From: Clostridiales bacterium
Lineage (GTDB): Bacteria > Bacillota > Clostridia > Oscillospirales > Butyricicoccaceae
Direction of reading: 5' to 3'
Length of the DNA: 7,489 nucleotides
Assembly: GCA_019421385.1 (NCBI GenBank)
Contig: JAHZFK010000072.1
Coordinates: forward strand, 1 to 7,489
The position numbers and the translations under genes are program-made. Under the pieces are notes generated by a model. The model was not told where the DNA came from, searched no databases, and saw only the letters and a program-made list of their open reading frames with translations. Shown here one piece after another: positions 1 through 5,671 of this stretch; position 1 is the stretch's first letter, and every line of letters starts with the position of its first letter.

Positions 1-100
1 TCCATACATGCGCCGCCGCGACAGTCAAACACGTTCCGCCCGCGATCAGCAGCAGGTCGTCCAGATACAGCCAAAGCAGGATTTTCAGTTGTTTCAGCAT
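1..100 (-). CDS. Small phage membrane protein, partial (N-terminal 33 residues)
   Basis: This open frame starts at an ATG at 98-100 and runs off the left edge of the window. The 33 visible residues begin MLKQLKILLWLYLDDLLL and continue into a Gly/Ala/Val-rich hydrophobic stretch, which suggests a membrane helix from about residue 14 on. A purine-rich ribosome site (GGAGGATTGGAG) lies just upstream inside the end of the large terminase gene, and the start overlaps the terminase stop by 7 bases, as expected for translational coupling. Its place directly after the large terminase, where the portal gene usually follows in this type of phage, suggests a small accessory protein of the packaging or head module. 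I do not recognise the family, and no function can be assigned. Confidence 0.6.
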   Translation of the reverse strand, partial: MLKQLKILLWLYLDDLLLIAGGTCLTVAAAHVW

Positions 101-1761
101 AGGCTCCAATCCTCCGCTTGTACTTTTTCGTTGATGCTGGGGCCAGCGTCCAGCTTGCTCGTTGCAAAAGCGATGATCCAGCTGACCGTGATGTCGATAC
201 GGCCGCGGCTGCGCTTCTTGTTCGGGTGGATGTTCTCGTTGCTGTCCGTGTCGCACCGGACGTTTGCAAAGCATTGACGCGCGGCCGTGTTGTGGACGTG
301 CAGCATCTCATGCGTGCGGATCAGGTGCTCCATCTCCTTCATGGGCGGGCTAATGCTTTTCATGCCCTGCGGGATTTCCACGATCTGCGCGGATTTACCC
401 GCCCCCGTGATCAGCGACGCCAAACGCTGGGTGATAGTGGTGGAAAGCCACGGGTCAAAGCCGATGATACGCAAATCATAGGTCTCCACGGCCTGCATGA
501 TGGTGTCGATCACGTCCTCGTAGTCGATCACGTCCCCCGGACAGCCGCGGATGAAGCCAGCGCGAATCCAGTCCCGGTAGGGCGCATGGTCGGCGCGCTC
601 GCGCGCTTCGATGTCGTCCAGCGGTATCCAGCCCGTAAACAGCGCGACCCACTTGTCCAGCCCGTCCTGCGGCGGGAACAACAGCGTGAAGGCGGTAAGG
701 TCGGTACTTTTCGACAGGTCGCCGCCGCCGAAACACTTTTTGCCGCGCAAGAGGTTCACCGCTTCGCGCCAGTCCTTGCAGCCCTCCGGATTCCACTGCG
801 TCTTGTCGTAGATCGTGACCGGAATCCAGCCGACCGTATGGGTGGCGATCCACTGATTGAGCCGCAGCCAGCGGAACAGCCGCTCGGCGGCCTCGCTGCG
901 TTTGGCCTCCTGCGCTTCCGCGCGGATGGTCGAGAGCTTTACCGTCTTGCCGATGGACGGGTTGCAGCGTTTCCACAACTCTTCGTCGTAGATGTTGATG
1001 CTCTTGAGTTCGTCCTCGTCCTCGATGAGACCAAGGCCGTAAATGATCGGCAGCCAGCGTGGGTCGTCCAGATCGCCCTCGCGGGCGCAGCCATTGCGGC
1101 AGCGCAGAATCGACAGCGCCTTTTCGTGGACTTCCCAGCCGATGGATTTGCGGTCGGGGTCGTCGCCCGCCGTCGTCAGCACAATCCAGACCGGCATCTC
1201 GCGCGCGTCGCCCGCGCCGAACGTCATGACGTCCCACAGGTCGCGGTTTGGCTGCGCGTGCAACTCGTCAAAGATGACGCAGGATGGCTTGTAGCCGTGC
1301 TTGGAATAGGCTTCGCTCGACAAAACCTTGAGTTTCGAGCCACTGACTGTGTCGTAAATGGTCTTGGTGCTGTCCACGATGCGGCTGCGCTTCATCAGCG
1401 CGGGTGAGTGCTCGACCATCCACTTGGCGGCCGAATACACAATGCCCGCGTTGTCGCGGTCTGCCGCGACGACGTACACCTCGCCGTTTACCTCGCCGTC
1501 CGCGTACAGGTGGTAGACCGCCAGCGCGGCGGCAAGCTCGGATTTGCCGTTTTTCTTGGCAATTTCGAGGTAGAGGTACTGGTACCGTCGGATGTACCGC
1601 CCCGCGGGGTCAGCCTCGTCTCCCTCGGCCTCTACCATCTGGCCGTAGAACTCGGTGACGGCGTCGCGCTGCCAGTCCATCAGTCGGAACGGCGCGCCAT
1701 TCGAGCAGGTCAGGTATTCGATAAATTCACAGACAAACGACGCCGCCTCGGCGTCAAACAT
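94..1761 (-). CDS. terL: Phage terminase large subunit (ATPase and nuclease)
   Basis: This is the motor and nuclease of phage DNA packaging. It uses ATP to drive DNA into the prohead and cuts the concatemer. At 555 residues it is full length for the Terminase_1-like family. The N-terminal ATPase carries a deviant Walker A, IAKKNGKSE, at about 67-75 (Lys73, Ser74), a Walker B, CVIFDELH, at 161-168 (Asp165, Glu166), and the coupling motif LTTAGD at 195-200. The C-terminal RNase H-like nuclease has its expected acidic residues in GGGDLSKSTD (Asp348), GFDPW (Asp436) and GRIDITVSW (Asp523). The start is fixed by AAAGGAGGT with a 7-base spacer before the ATG. The gene begins inside the end of the preceding small gene (8-base overlap) and ends overlapping the next one. 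All motifs are intact, so it looks functional. Confidence 0.96.
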   Translation of the reverse strand: MFDAEAASFVCEFIEYLTCSNGAPFRLMDWQRDAVTEFYGQMVEAEGDEADPAGRYIRRYQYLYLEIAKKNGKSELAAALAVYHLYADGEVNGEVYVVAADRDNAGIVYSAAKWMVEHSPALMKRSRIVDSTKTIYDTVSGSKLKVLSSEAYSKHGYKPSCVIFDELHAQPNRDLWDVMTFGAGDAREMPVWIVLTTAGDDPDRKSIGWEVHEKALSILRCRNGCAREGDLDDPRWLPIIYGLGLIEDEDELKSINIYDEELWKRCNPSIGKTVKLSTIRAEAQEAKRSEAAERLFRWLRLNQWIATHTVGWIPVTIYDKTQWNPEGCKDWREAVNLLRGKKCFGGGDLSKSTDLTAFTLLFPPQDGLDKWVALFTGWIPLDDIEARERADHAPYRDWIRAGFIRGCPGDVIDYEDVIDTIMQAVETYDLRIIGFDPWLSTTITQRLASLITGAGKSAQIVEIPQGMKSISPPMKEMEHLIRTHEMLHVHNTAARQCFANVRCDTDSNENIHPNKKRSRGRIDITVSWIIAFATSKLDAGPSINEKVQAEDWSLC

Positions 1762-1930
1762 CGGCGCACCTCCTTTTGCTTTGGCGGTCGGTGTTCAATT
1801 TGGACACCGCTTTGCGCATCTCGAGATGCGGGCACTCTCGCACCTGCTCTACCCGACGCATGGTGCTTTCGCACACGCCGAACTTGTTGAGCATCGGGCA
1901 GAACAGGCTGCACATGATTTGCTTGCTCAT
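1754..1930 (-). CDS. 58-residue Cys-containing protein between the two terminase genes
   Basis: This small gene begins MSKQIMCSLFCPMLNKFGVCES and ends KRRCADV before a TGA at 1754-1756. Its ATG overlaps the TGA of the small terminase gene as ATGA (1927-1930), and its 3' end overlaps the large terminase start by 8 bases while carrying that gene's Shine-Dalgarno site. The exact fit on both sides argues that it is translated and couples TerS to TerL synthesis. It has five Cys residues (positions 7, 11, 20, 33, 55), several of which could bind a metal or an iron-sulfur cluster, and its C-terminal half is basic. I do not recognise the family. It may be a small packaging accessory, or may serve mainly as a coupling leader. 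The 165 bases between the terminase genes would otherwise be empty. Confidence 0.7.
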   Translation of the reverse strand: MSKQIMCSLFCPMLNKFGVCESTMRRVEQVRECPHLEMRKAVSKLNTDRQSKRRCADV

Positions 1931-2448
1931 GCTTTACGCCGCCTTTCCGCCCGCTCGCGCAGCATCTGGGTCATCGGGTCGACCTCTGCCGGGTCTTCCG
2001 GCGGTTTTGGCACGACCAGACGGCAGCGGCTTGTAATACTGAGCCCGAGCGCTTGCGCGCAGGCGTGACACTGGCTGAAATACATATTCGCAGACTTGCC
2101 CCAGCCAAGGCTTTCCGACATATCACCCGCAGCCAATGCGTGGTTTGCCTGTGCCTGACTTTTGAGCCATGCCGCCCGCGCGATCAGGTAGCGCGCCAGC
2201 ATGTCATAGTCGAGCGCACAAAAGATATGTAATGCGCCGAGCTGCTTTGCAATTTGTCTAAACTCGTCCCGCATGCTATCCGGAAGATAGGACGGCGGCA
2301 GAATCCGTTTTGGAAGTTCGGTCACGATTTCGGTGTTTACGCGCTCCTCGATCTCCGCATTGGTGCGGTGTCCCTTCATGCGCTTGCGTGCTGATCGGAT
2401 ATCTACCGTCCCATCAGCCTCGCGCGGCAATGGTTTTTTTGCCGGCAT
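1927..2448 (-). CDS. terS: Phage terminase small subunit, P27 family
   Basis: This is the DNA-recognition partner of the large terminase, which selects the phage DNA and starts packaging. The 173-residue length and the arrangement fit the P27 family: a basic N-terminus (about 1-35, including RSARKRMKGHRTN), a helical core with LDYDMLARYLIARAAW at about 79-94, and the typical C-terminal signature ALGLSITSRCRLVVPK at about 133-148 followed by a Pro/Asp-rich tail. The start is supported by AGGTGAGGA a few bases upstream. The gene begins 9 bases after the ParB-methyltransferase stop, and its own stop overlaps the next small gene as ATGA, so it sits in one tight packaging operon. The family call rests on the C-terminal signature and on the neighbouring large subunit. 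Confidence 0.9.
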   Translation of the reverse strand: MPAKKPLPREADGTVDIRSARKRMKGHRTNAEIEERVNTEIVTELPKRILPPSYLPDSMRDEFRQIAKQLGALHIFCALDYDMLARYLIARAAWLKSQAQANHALAAGDMSESLGWGKSANMYFSQCHACAQALGLSITSRCRLVVPKPPEDPAEVDPMTQMLRERAERRRKA

Positions 2449-2457
2449 GTCCTCACC

Positions 2458-3792
2458 TCATTTCAGTCCGTCAATGATTTTCTGTTCCCGTTCCGATAAC
2501 TGCCAAACATAGGCCGAGACTTGCTCGGCTGCGGCTTGTTCGGCTGCGATTTGCTCGACCGCGGCCCGTTCAGCGGCGGCACGTCTGTCGGAAGCGTGAT
2601 GCCCAAGCAGGACACCGCAGCCATAGATGGCTTTACCTTGCTGTTTCTGCATATCCAGTGCACGGATATGCACGCACTCTGTCGGACTGATTTCCAGCCC
2701 TGTGCCATGAACAGCCAGCCAACCCAGCCGCGCCGACGTGGCGACCTCCATCGGGTAGGTATAGGAGGGCAGCTCAGCTACCTTGCCTGCCTCAAGCTGA
2801 GCTTGGTAGCTTGCCTGCTCAACGATGGTATGCAGATCCGGCGCGACCACAATCTTCATTTGGTCCATGCTGGTCAGAAAAGAGGTGCGCACGACCGCCC
2901 CATTTTCGTAAACCACCTCCGCTTGCGCAATTACAGCACATACACCGTCTCGGTTTGAGGTATTCAGCACGGTTAACGCGGGTGAAAACAGAAAAAACGG
3001 AATTTTCTTCTCGAGATAAAAGTCCACGATCTCAGCCAGGATTGAAAACGGGGGATTGTCGATTACGACGCATCCGGTCGGGTACTGCATCGCAGCATAA
3101 TCGCCGCCCGGATAAAATGGCCGGACGATCGGTCGGCCTTCCAGACCATAGCGCGCCACGACCCAGTCCCGAACCGCGTCATAGACCGGCTTAGGGGTAT
3201 AGCAGTCGTCCGTGGTCTTTTTCGTCTTGAACTTATCTACAAAGCTCTGATACTCCTCGTCCTCCTCGGCAGCCTTTGCTGCGCGCATTCCATCTGCAAA
3301 TGCCTTATCTGCATCGGATGAAGACGCAGCCATATCCAGAGCGGCCGAATCAAAGCCGATTAACTCTAAGTCAAGTCCGCTGGTCTGAATTTCGCCCAAT
3401 TCGACGGCCAGCATATCATTATCCCAACCACTCATTTCAGCAAGCCGATTATCTGCCAGAATATAGGCCCGTCGTTGAGCATCGCTCAGATGATCGATCA
3501 GTACACACGGAACCTCATTCATCCCCTCCGCCTCGGCAGCCAGCAAGCGGCCATGACCTGCAATGACATTACCCGCCCGATCGATCAGGATTGGATTGAT
3601 AAACCCGAACTCATGGATGCTGGCACGCAGCTGTCGAATCTGGGCAGTGCTATGCGTCCGAGCATTACGAGCGTATGGGATAAGCTCCGAAACTGGGCGC
3701 TTCTCCATCTGCTCCGACATAAACCAAGCAGGCTGCACCGCCTGCGGAAGCTCCTCAGGGCCAACCGGGCCGGGGCTGTATGGTTGTGGCAT
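2458..3792 (-). CDS. ParB-like nuclease/DNA-binding domain fused to an EcoRI-type adenine methyltransferase
   Basis: The 444-residue protein has three parts. Residues about 30-120 form a ParB/Srx-type domain with the signature GNVIAGHGRLLAAE (74-87) and the following RRAYILADNRLAE helix region. Residues about 190-400 look like an N6-adenine methyltransferase: TPKPVYDAV (199-207) resembles motif X, RPFYPGGDY (224-232) sits where motif I should be, and DNPPFSIL (245-252) is the catalytic (D/N)PP(Y/F) motif. NPPFS and the very short spacing from motif I to motif IV recall the EcoRI methylase family. Residues 406-425 are four Ala/Glu-rich pentapeptide repeats. ParB-methylase fusions are common beside phage terminases and are thought to modify phage DNA. 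The start has AGGAGGAGG upstream; Met25 is a weaker alternative. Methyltransferase activity is inferred, because motif I is unusual. Confidence 0.85.
   Translation of the reverse strand: MPQPYSPGPVGPEELPQAVQPAWFMSEQMEKRPVSELIPYARNARTHSTAQIRQLRASIHEFGFINPILIDRAGNVIAGHGRLLAAEAEGMNEVPCVLIDHLSDAQRRAYILADNRLAEMSGWDNDMLAVELGEIQTSGLDLELIGFDSAALDMAASSSDADKAFADGMRAAKAAEEDEEYQSFVDKFKTKKTTDDCYTPKPVYDAVRDWVVARYGLEGRPIVRPFYPGGDYAAMQYPTGCVVIDNPPFSILAEIVDFYLEKKIPFFLFSPALTVLNTSNRDGVCAVIAQAEVVYENGAVVRTSFLTSMDQMKIVVAPDLHTIVEQASYQAQLEAGKVAELPSYTYPMEVATSARLGWLAVHGTGLEISPTECVHIRALDMQKQQGKAIYGCGVLLGHHASDRRAAAERAAVEQIAAEQAAAEQVSAYVWQLSEREQKIIDGLK
2518..2577 (-). repeat. Four in-frame 15-bp repeats encoding AAEQx pentapeptides
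   Basis: Near the 3' end of the ParB-methyltransferase gene, four consecutive 15-base units encode AAERA, AVEQI, AAEQA and AAEQV. The units differ at some bases but keep the Ala-Ala-Glu-Gln pattern. A short Ala/Glu helix is expected, perhaps a linker or oligomerisation segment. Such an array could change in copy number between related phages. Confidence 0.7.
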
Positions 3793-3890
3793 TGCGAATC
3801 CTCCTCCTATTGGGAAAAAATCTTACGCGCATAGGGGCCTGCGGTCTTACGCCCCCTACCCAGAAACTTTCTTGGGGTGGGGGGAGGTTC

Positions 3891-3910
3891 GGGAAATCCA
3901 CGGATTTCCC
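3891..3910. promoter_or_regulatory. Perfect 20-bp dyad in the gap upstream of the ParB-methyltransferase gene
   Basis: Two perfect 9-bp inverted arms (GGGAAATCC and GGATTTCCC) are separated by 2 bases. The dyad lies in the 172-bp non-coding gap 3793-3964 between the HNH gene and the ParB-methyltransferase gene. A 2-base loop and the lack of a T tract argue against a terminator. A binding site for a dimeric protein fits better: an operator, a small-terminase or ParB-domain site, or part of a cos region. The same gap also holds a run of G and C tracts (about 3874-3889) and an 8-base direct repeat TCTTACGC at 3821 and 3845. No convincing minus-strand promoter was found in the gap. Confidence 0.5.
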
Positions 3911-3964
3911 GCCAAAGTCCGCGCGCATCCTGCCCGCGCTGCGCCTGTCCGAGCGTCCAGCCGA

Positions 3965-4339
3965 TCAGCGCTTTCGACGCCGTGCTTTTGCCCGGCTTTC
4001 CGCGATGGTTTTGGCGCTATGGCACGAATGGCACAGGCTTTGCAGATTGTCTGGGTCGATAAACTTCGACCAGTCGCCGTCATGCGGCACGACATGGTCA
4101 ACGTCGGTGGCATACACCCGCAGGCCATGCCGGGCACAGTCCCGGCAGAACGGCTCGCGTGCCAGCTGCTGCGGCCGAAGCTCGTCCGTCCAGATGCGCA
4201 AGCTGTACCAACGGCGGTACGACTGGCTCTTTTCGCTGCGCCGCGCCGATTCCGGCGGGCGGTGCTTGTCGCAGTAGCCACTCCGCACCAGCGTCGTGCA
4301 GCCCGGATGCAGACACGGCCGCAGGGGTTTACTTGCCAT
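3965..4339 (-). CDS. HNH endonuclease with an extra N-terminal zinc-finger-like motif
   Basis: This 124-residue protein has the phage HNH signature: CRDC (65-68), DVDHVVPHDGD (79-89), then DNLQSLCHSCHSAKT (97-111). The first His is in DHVVPH, Asn is in NLQSLC, and the metal-binding Cys pairs are at 65/68 and 103/106. A second Cys set lies at the N-terminus (C9, C14, C23, H26) and could form another zinc site. The C-terminus is strongly basic. HNH proteins encoded next to terminases are known to help cohesive-end (cos) DNA cleavage during packaging, and that role is likely here. The MASKPL start at 4337-4339 is chosen because it overlaps the upstream gene's stop by 11 bases and has GGAGGT upstream, although the spacing is rather long (about 11 bases). 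A longer frame open upstream encodes no plausible protein. Confidence 0.88.
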   Translation of the reverse strand: MASKPLRPCLHPGCTTLVRSGYCDKHRPPESARRSEKSQSYRRWYSLRIWTDELRPQQLAREPFCRDCARHGLRVYATDVDHVVPHDGDWSKFIDPDNLQSLCHSCHSAKTIAESRAKARRRKR

Positions 4340-4532
4340 AGCGCCGCATGACCTCCAGTGCCGCCGCCGAGCTGGCGATGATTTTGTTGATCGCCACAAT
4401 CCGCTCGGTAAGCTGGTGGCGCACCTCGAAGTGCGGCTCGTACTTGCGCAGTTCAAGCAACTCGAGACGGCGCGACCGCAGCGCATCGAGGTTTCCCTCG
4501 TACTCCGGTATCATCTCGGCAATGGTTTTCAT
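4329..4532 (-). CDS. 67-residue helical phage protein, unknown function
   Basis: The protein begins MKTIAEMIPEYEGNLDALRSRRLELLELRK and continues with charged and hydrophobic residues in a heptad-like pattern up to MRRYGK. Two long helices or a short coiled coil are likely. The start follows AAAGGAGGG with a 7-base spacer, which is stronger support than any upstream ATG in the frame; the upstream extension would read through the terminator hairpin. The stop overlaps the HNH start by 11 bases, which points to coupled translation with the endonuclease. It is the first gene after the strong minus-strand terminator at 4553-4602. Small helical proteins of this kind are common before HNH and terminase genes in clostridial phages, but I know no function for them. 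Confidence 0.75.
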   Translation of the reverse strand: MKTIAEMIPEYEGNLDALRSRRLELLELRKYEPHFEVRHQLTERIVAINKIIASSAAALEVMRRYGK

Positions 4533-4552
4533 GGCGTGCCCTCCTTTCGGGC

Positions 4553-4602
4553 AAAAGAAAAAGCCGACCGACCACACCCACACTTGGGTTTGGTCAATCG
4601 GC
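4553..4602 (-). terminator. Strong intrinsic terminator after the zinc-ribbon gene
   Basis: Read on the minus strand, an 18-bp stem with one mismatch and a few G-T pairs has its arms at 4602-4585 and 4580-4563, with a 4-base loop. It is followed at once by TTTTTCTTTT (4562-4553). The upstream arm includes the TGA stop of the zinc-ribbon gene. On the plus strand no T tract follows, so it acts in one direction only. Only about 20 bases separate the T tract from the next start codon, so no full promoter fits between them. Confidence 0.85.
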
Positions 4603-4761
4603 ACTTGGCACTTTGGCACTTGGCACTGGTGGAATATTCACGTATAACTGGCGCTTACAAGCTTTGCATCGTTGCGGCAGATTGTGCGCCGTGGTGTCCG
4701 GTTCAACCGGGAAAAGTTTCTTGCCACAATACGGGCAGCAGTACCAACCGTTCTTAATCAT
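4594..4761 (-). CDS. 55-residue zinc-ribbon protein (Com / Cys_rich_KTR-like)
   Basis: The protein carries two Cys pairs, CPYC (9-12, preceded by a further Cys at 8) and CKAC (32-35), in the context WYCCPYCGKKLF and LPQRCKACKRQLYVNI, which is a single zinc ribbon. The layout resembles both phage Mu Com, the zinc-binding activator of mom translation, and the Cys_rich_KTR proteins of conjugative transposons, so a nucleic-acid-binding regulator is plausible. The ATG at 4759-4761 is preceded by AAGGAG with a 6-base spacer, and the gene starts 10 bases after the HUH gene stop, in the same operon. Its C-terminus is a duplicated VPSAK/VPSAD coded by repeated DNA, and its stop codon lies inside the terminator stem. 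The assignment rests on the Cys pattern only. Confidence 0.78.
   Translation of the reverse strand: MIKNGWYCCPYCGKKLFPVEPDTTAHNLPQRCKACKRQLYVNIPPVPSAKVPSAD
4600..4627. repeat. Four tandem copies of GGCACT(T) at the zinc-ribbon 3' end
   Basis: On the plus strand the sequence reads GGCACT, TGGCACT, TTGGCACT and TGGCACT in direct succession. On the coding strand this is two near-identical 15-base units that encode VPSAK and VPSAD. A recent local duplication would explain the low-complexity protein tail. It directly abuts the terminator hairpin. Confidence 0.75.
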
Positions 4762-4771
4762 TGGCAGCTCC

Positions 4772-5602
4772 TTATCTTTTAGTATACGCGGTTTTTCGAT
4801 TTTGTCGAGGTGGTTTTGGCTTTTTCTCCATGCCCCTGTGATATGTTGCAGAGCATTCCAAGCCAGCAACTACGCGCGCGTGCGCGTAGCTTTTAGAGGT
4901 TGTTCGCTTGGGCAGCAGATACTTGACGAACCGGCAAGACGCGCATTCATTTCGGCCGCCGCCCTCATCGAGCAGCTGCGCGCCGGGCGGTGCGTCCACA
5001 GTCGCGCCATCGTCCACCCATTCATAGGTGACGGTTGGGCGCTCGAGGTTGCGCGAACCGACAAACTGCTTTTTGCCGTTGAGCGACGCTTCCCGCCGCT
5101 CTTTGGTCAGGTAACCCGCCCAGCCGTCATACCCGCGCTCGCGGATGTAATTCAGCTGGATATCATCACCCCAGACCCACAAGGACTTGAACAATTCAAG
5201 GTCACCGCCGACGGCGTTCATAATTAAATGTACATGCGGCCGGTGGTCGCCGTGCCGCCCTTCGAGGACATAGATGTACTTGAGTTCCGGCAAGCCGCGC
5301 GCTTTTCTGTAGGCGCGCAGCTGGGCGAACACCTTGCCGAGCCGCCTCCGAGTCACGTCCGCACTCGCCGGAAGATCTTCGTCGCAGTAGGTCGCGGTGA
5401 GCACCAAGTCCTCCGGCTCGAAGTTCGTGGCCATGAGTAGCTCGAGCTTGCGTTGCGCGGTATTGCAGTGCGTCCGCGCGACCTGCTCGGCAGTCACCTC
5501 GCGAATGCGCTTGCGCTCCTGCGGCGTCGCGTTTGGCCGTGGTACTGTGTACGCGATGTCCCACACCAAACGCCCCGCGCGAATGGTTTTTCGTCGTTTC
5601 AT
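4772..5602 (-). CDS. HUH-type rolling-circle replication initiator / nickase-like protein
   Basis: This 276-residue protein has the motifs of HUH single-strand endonucleases in their usual order: a hydrophobic strand DLVLTATYCDEDLP (about 65-78, motif I), HRPHVHLIMN (120-129, motif II; the HUH pair is His123 and His125), and GWAGYLTKERRE (160-171, motif III; Tyr164 is the likely nicking tyrosine, with Lys167 after it). This matches the Rep proteins of the ORF2/G2P type, which nick one DNA strand, stay linked to the 5' end and start rolling-circle synthesis. A Cys pair, ECASC, follows at 219-223, and the tail is basic (KKPKPPRQNRK). AAGGAGGG before the ATG fixes the start. It leads the zinc-ribbon operon. 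Homologues occur in small ssDNA phages, plasmids and clostridial prophages. Whether it replicates this phage, an element within it, or has another nicking role cannot be told. Confidence 0.85.
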   Translation of the reverse strand: MKRRKTIRAGRLVWDIAYTVPRPNATPQERKRIREVTAEQVARTHCNTAQRKLELLMATNFEPEDLVLTATYCDEDLPASADVTRRRLGKVFAQLRAYRKARGLPELKYIYVLEGRHGDHRPHVHLIMNAVGGDLELFKSLWVWGDDIQLNYIRERGYDGWAGYLTKERREASLNGKKQFVGSRNLERPTVTYEWVDDGATVDAPPGAQLLDEGGGRNECASCRFVKYLLPKRTTSKSYAHARVVAGLECSATYHRGMEKKPKPPRQNRKTAYTKR

Positions 5603-5611
5603 TGTCCCTCC

Positions 5612-5640
5612 TTGGTTTTCAGTCGGGTTTATGGTAAAAT
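5612..5640 (+). promoter_or_regulatory. Extended -10 promoter for the DUF2971-like gene
   Basis: TTGGTT (5612-5617) and TAAAAT (5635-5640) are separated by exactly 17 bases, and TGG lies directly before the -10 box, giving an extended -10 element. Transcription would start near 5647, leaving a leader of about 25 bases. That leader contains GAAAGGGTGATG (5655-5666), which closely matches the 16S rRNA anti-Shine-Dalgarno. The promoter lies in the 69-bp gap between the divergent HUH and DUF2971-like genes. No clear minus-strand promoter for the HUH gene was found there. Confidence 0.72.
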
Positions 5641-5671
5641 ATTCATATCAAATTGAAAGGGTGATGAGCAT

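Noticed and set aside
476..1237. Minus-strand 253-codon frame within the large terminase
   Set aside because: It is an out-of-frame reading of the terminase gene, Arg/Gly-rich, with no own ribosome site or family match.
118..1407. Long plus-strand open frame (429 codons) opposite the large terminase gene
   Set aside because: It is antisense to a gene with all terminase motifs. Its translation is Arg/Ala/Val-rich without domain signature, as expected for a shadow frame in GC-rich DNA.
3563..4351. Plus-strand 262-codon frame across the ParB-MTase start, the non-coding gap and the HNH gene
   Set aside because: It lies antisense to recognised genes and has low-complexity Arg/Ala/Pro content and no supported start.
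4340..4486. N-terminal extension of the HNH frame
   Set aside because: The extension overlaps the 67-residue gene in another frame and reads as Ser/Arg-rich nonsense. The internal ATG at 4339 has a ribosome site and the coupling overlap.
4533..4619. Upstream extension of the 67-residue protein (MPKCQVPID...)
   Set aside because: It would translate through the terminator hairpin and T tract; the ATG at 4532 has a perfect Shine-Dalgarno site.
4762..4869. Upstream extension of the zinc-ribbon protein
   Set aside because: It overlaps the HUH gene end. The ATG at 4761 sits 10 bases after the HUH stop with AAGGAG in the right place.
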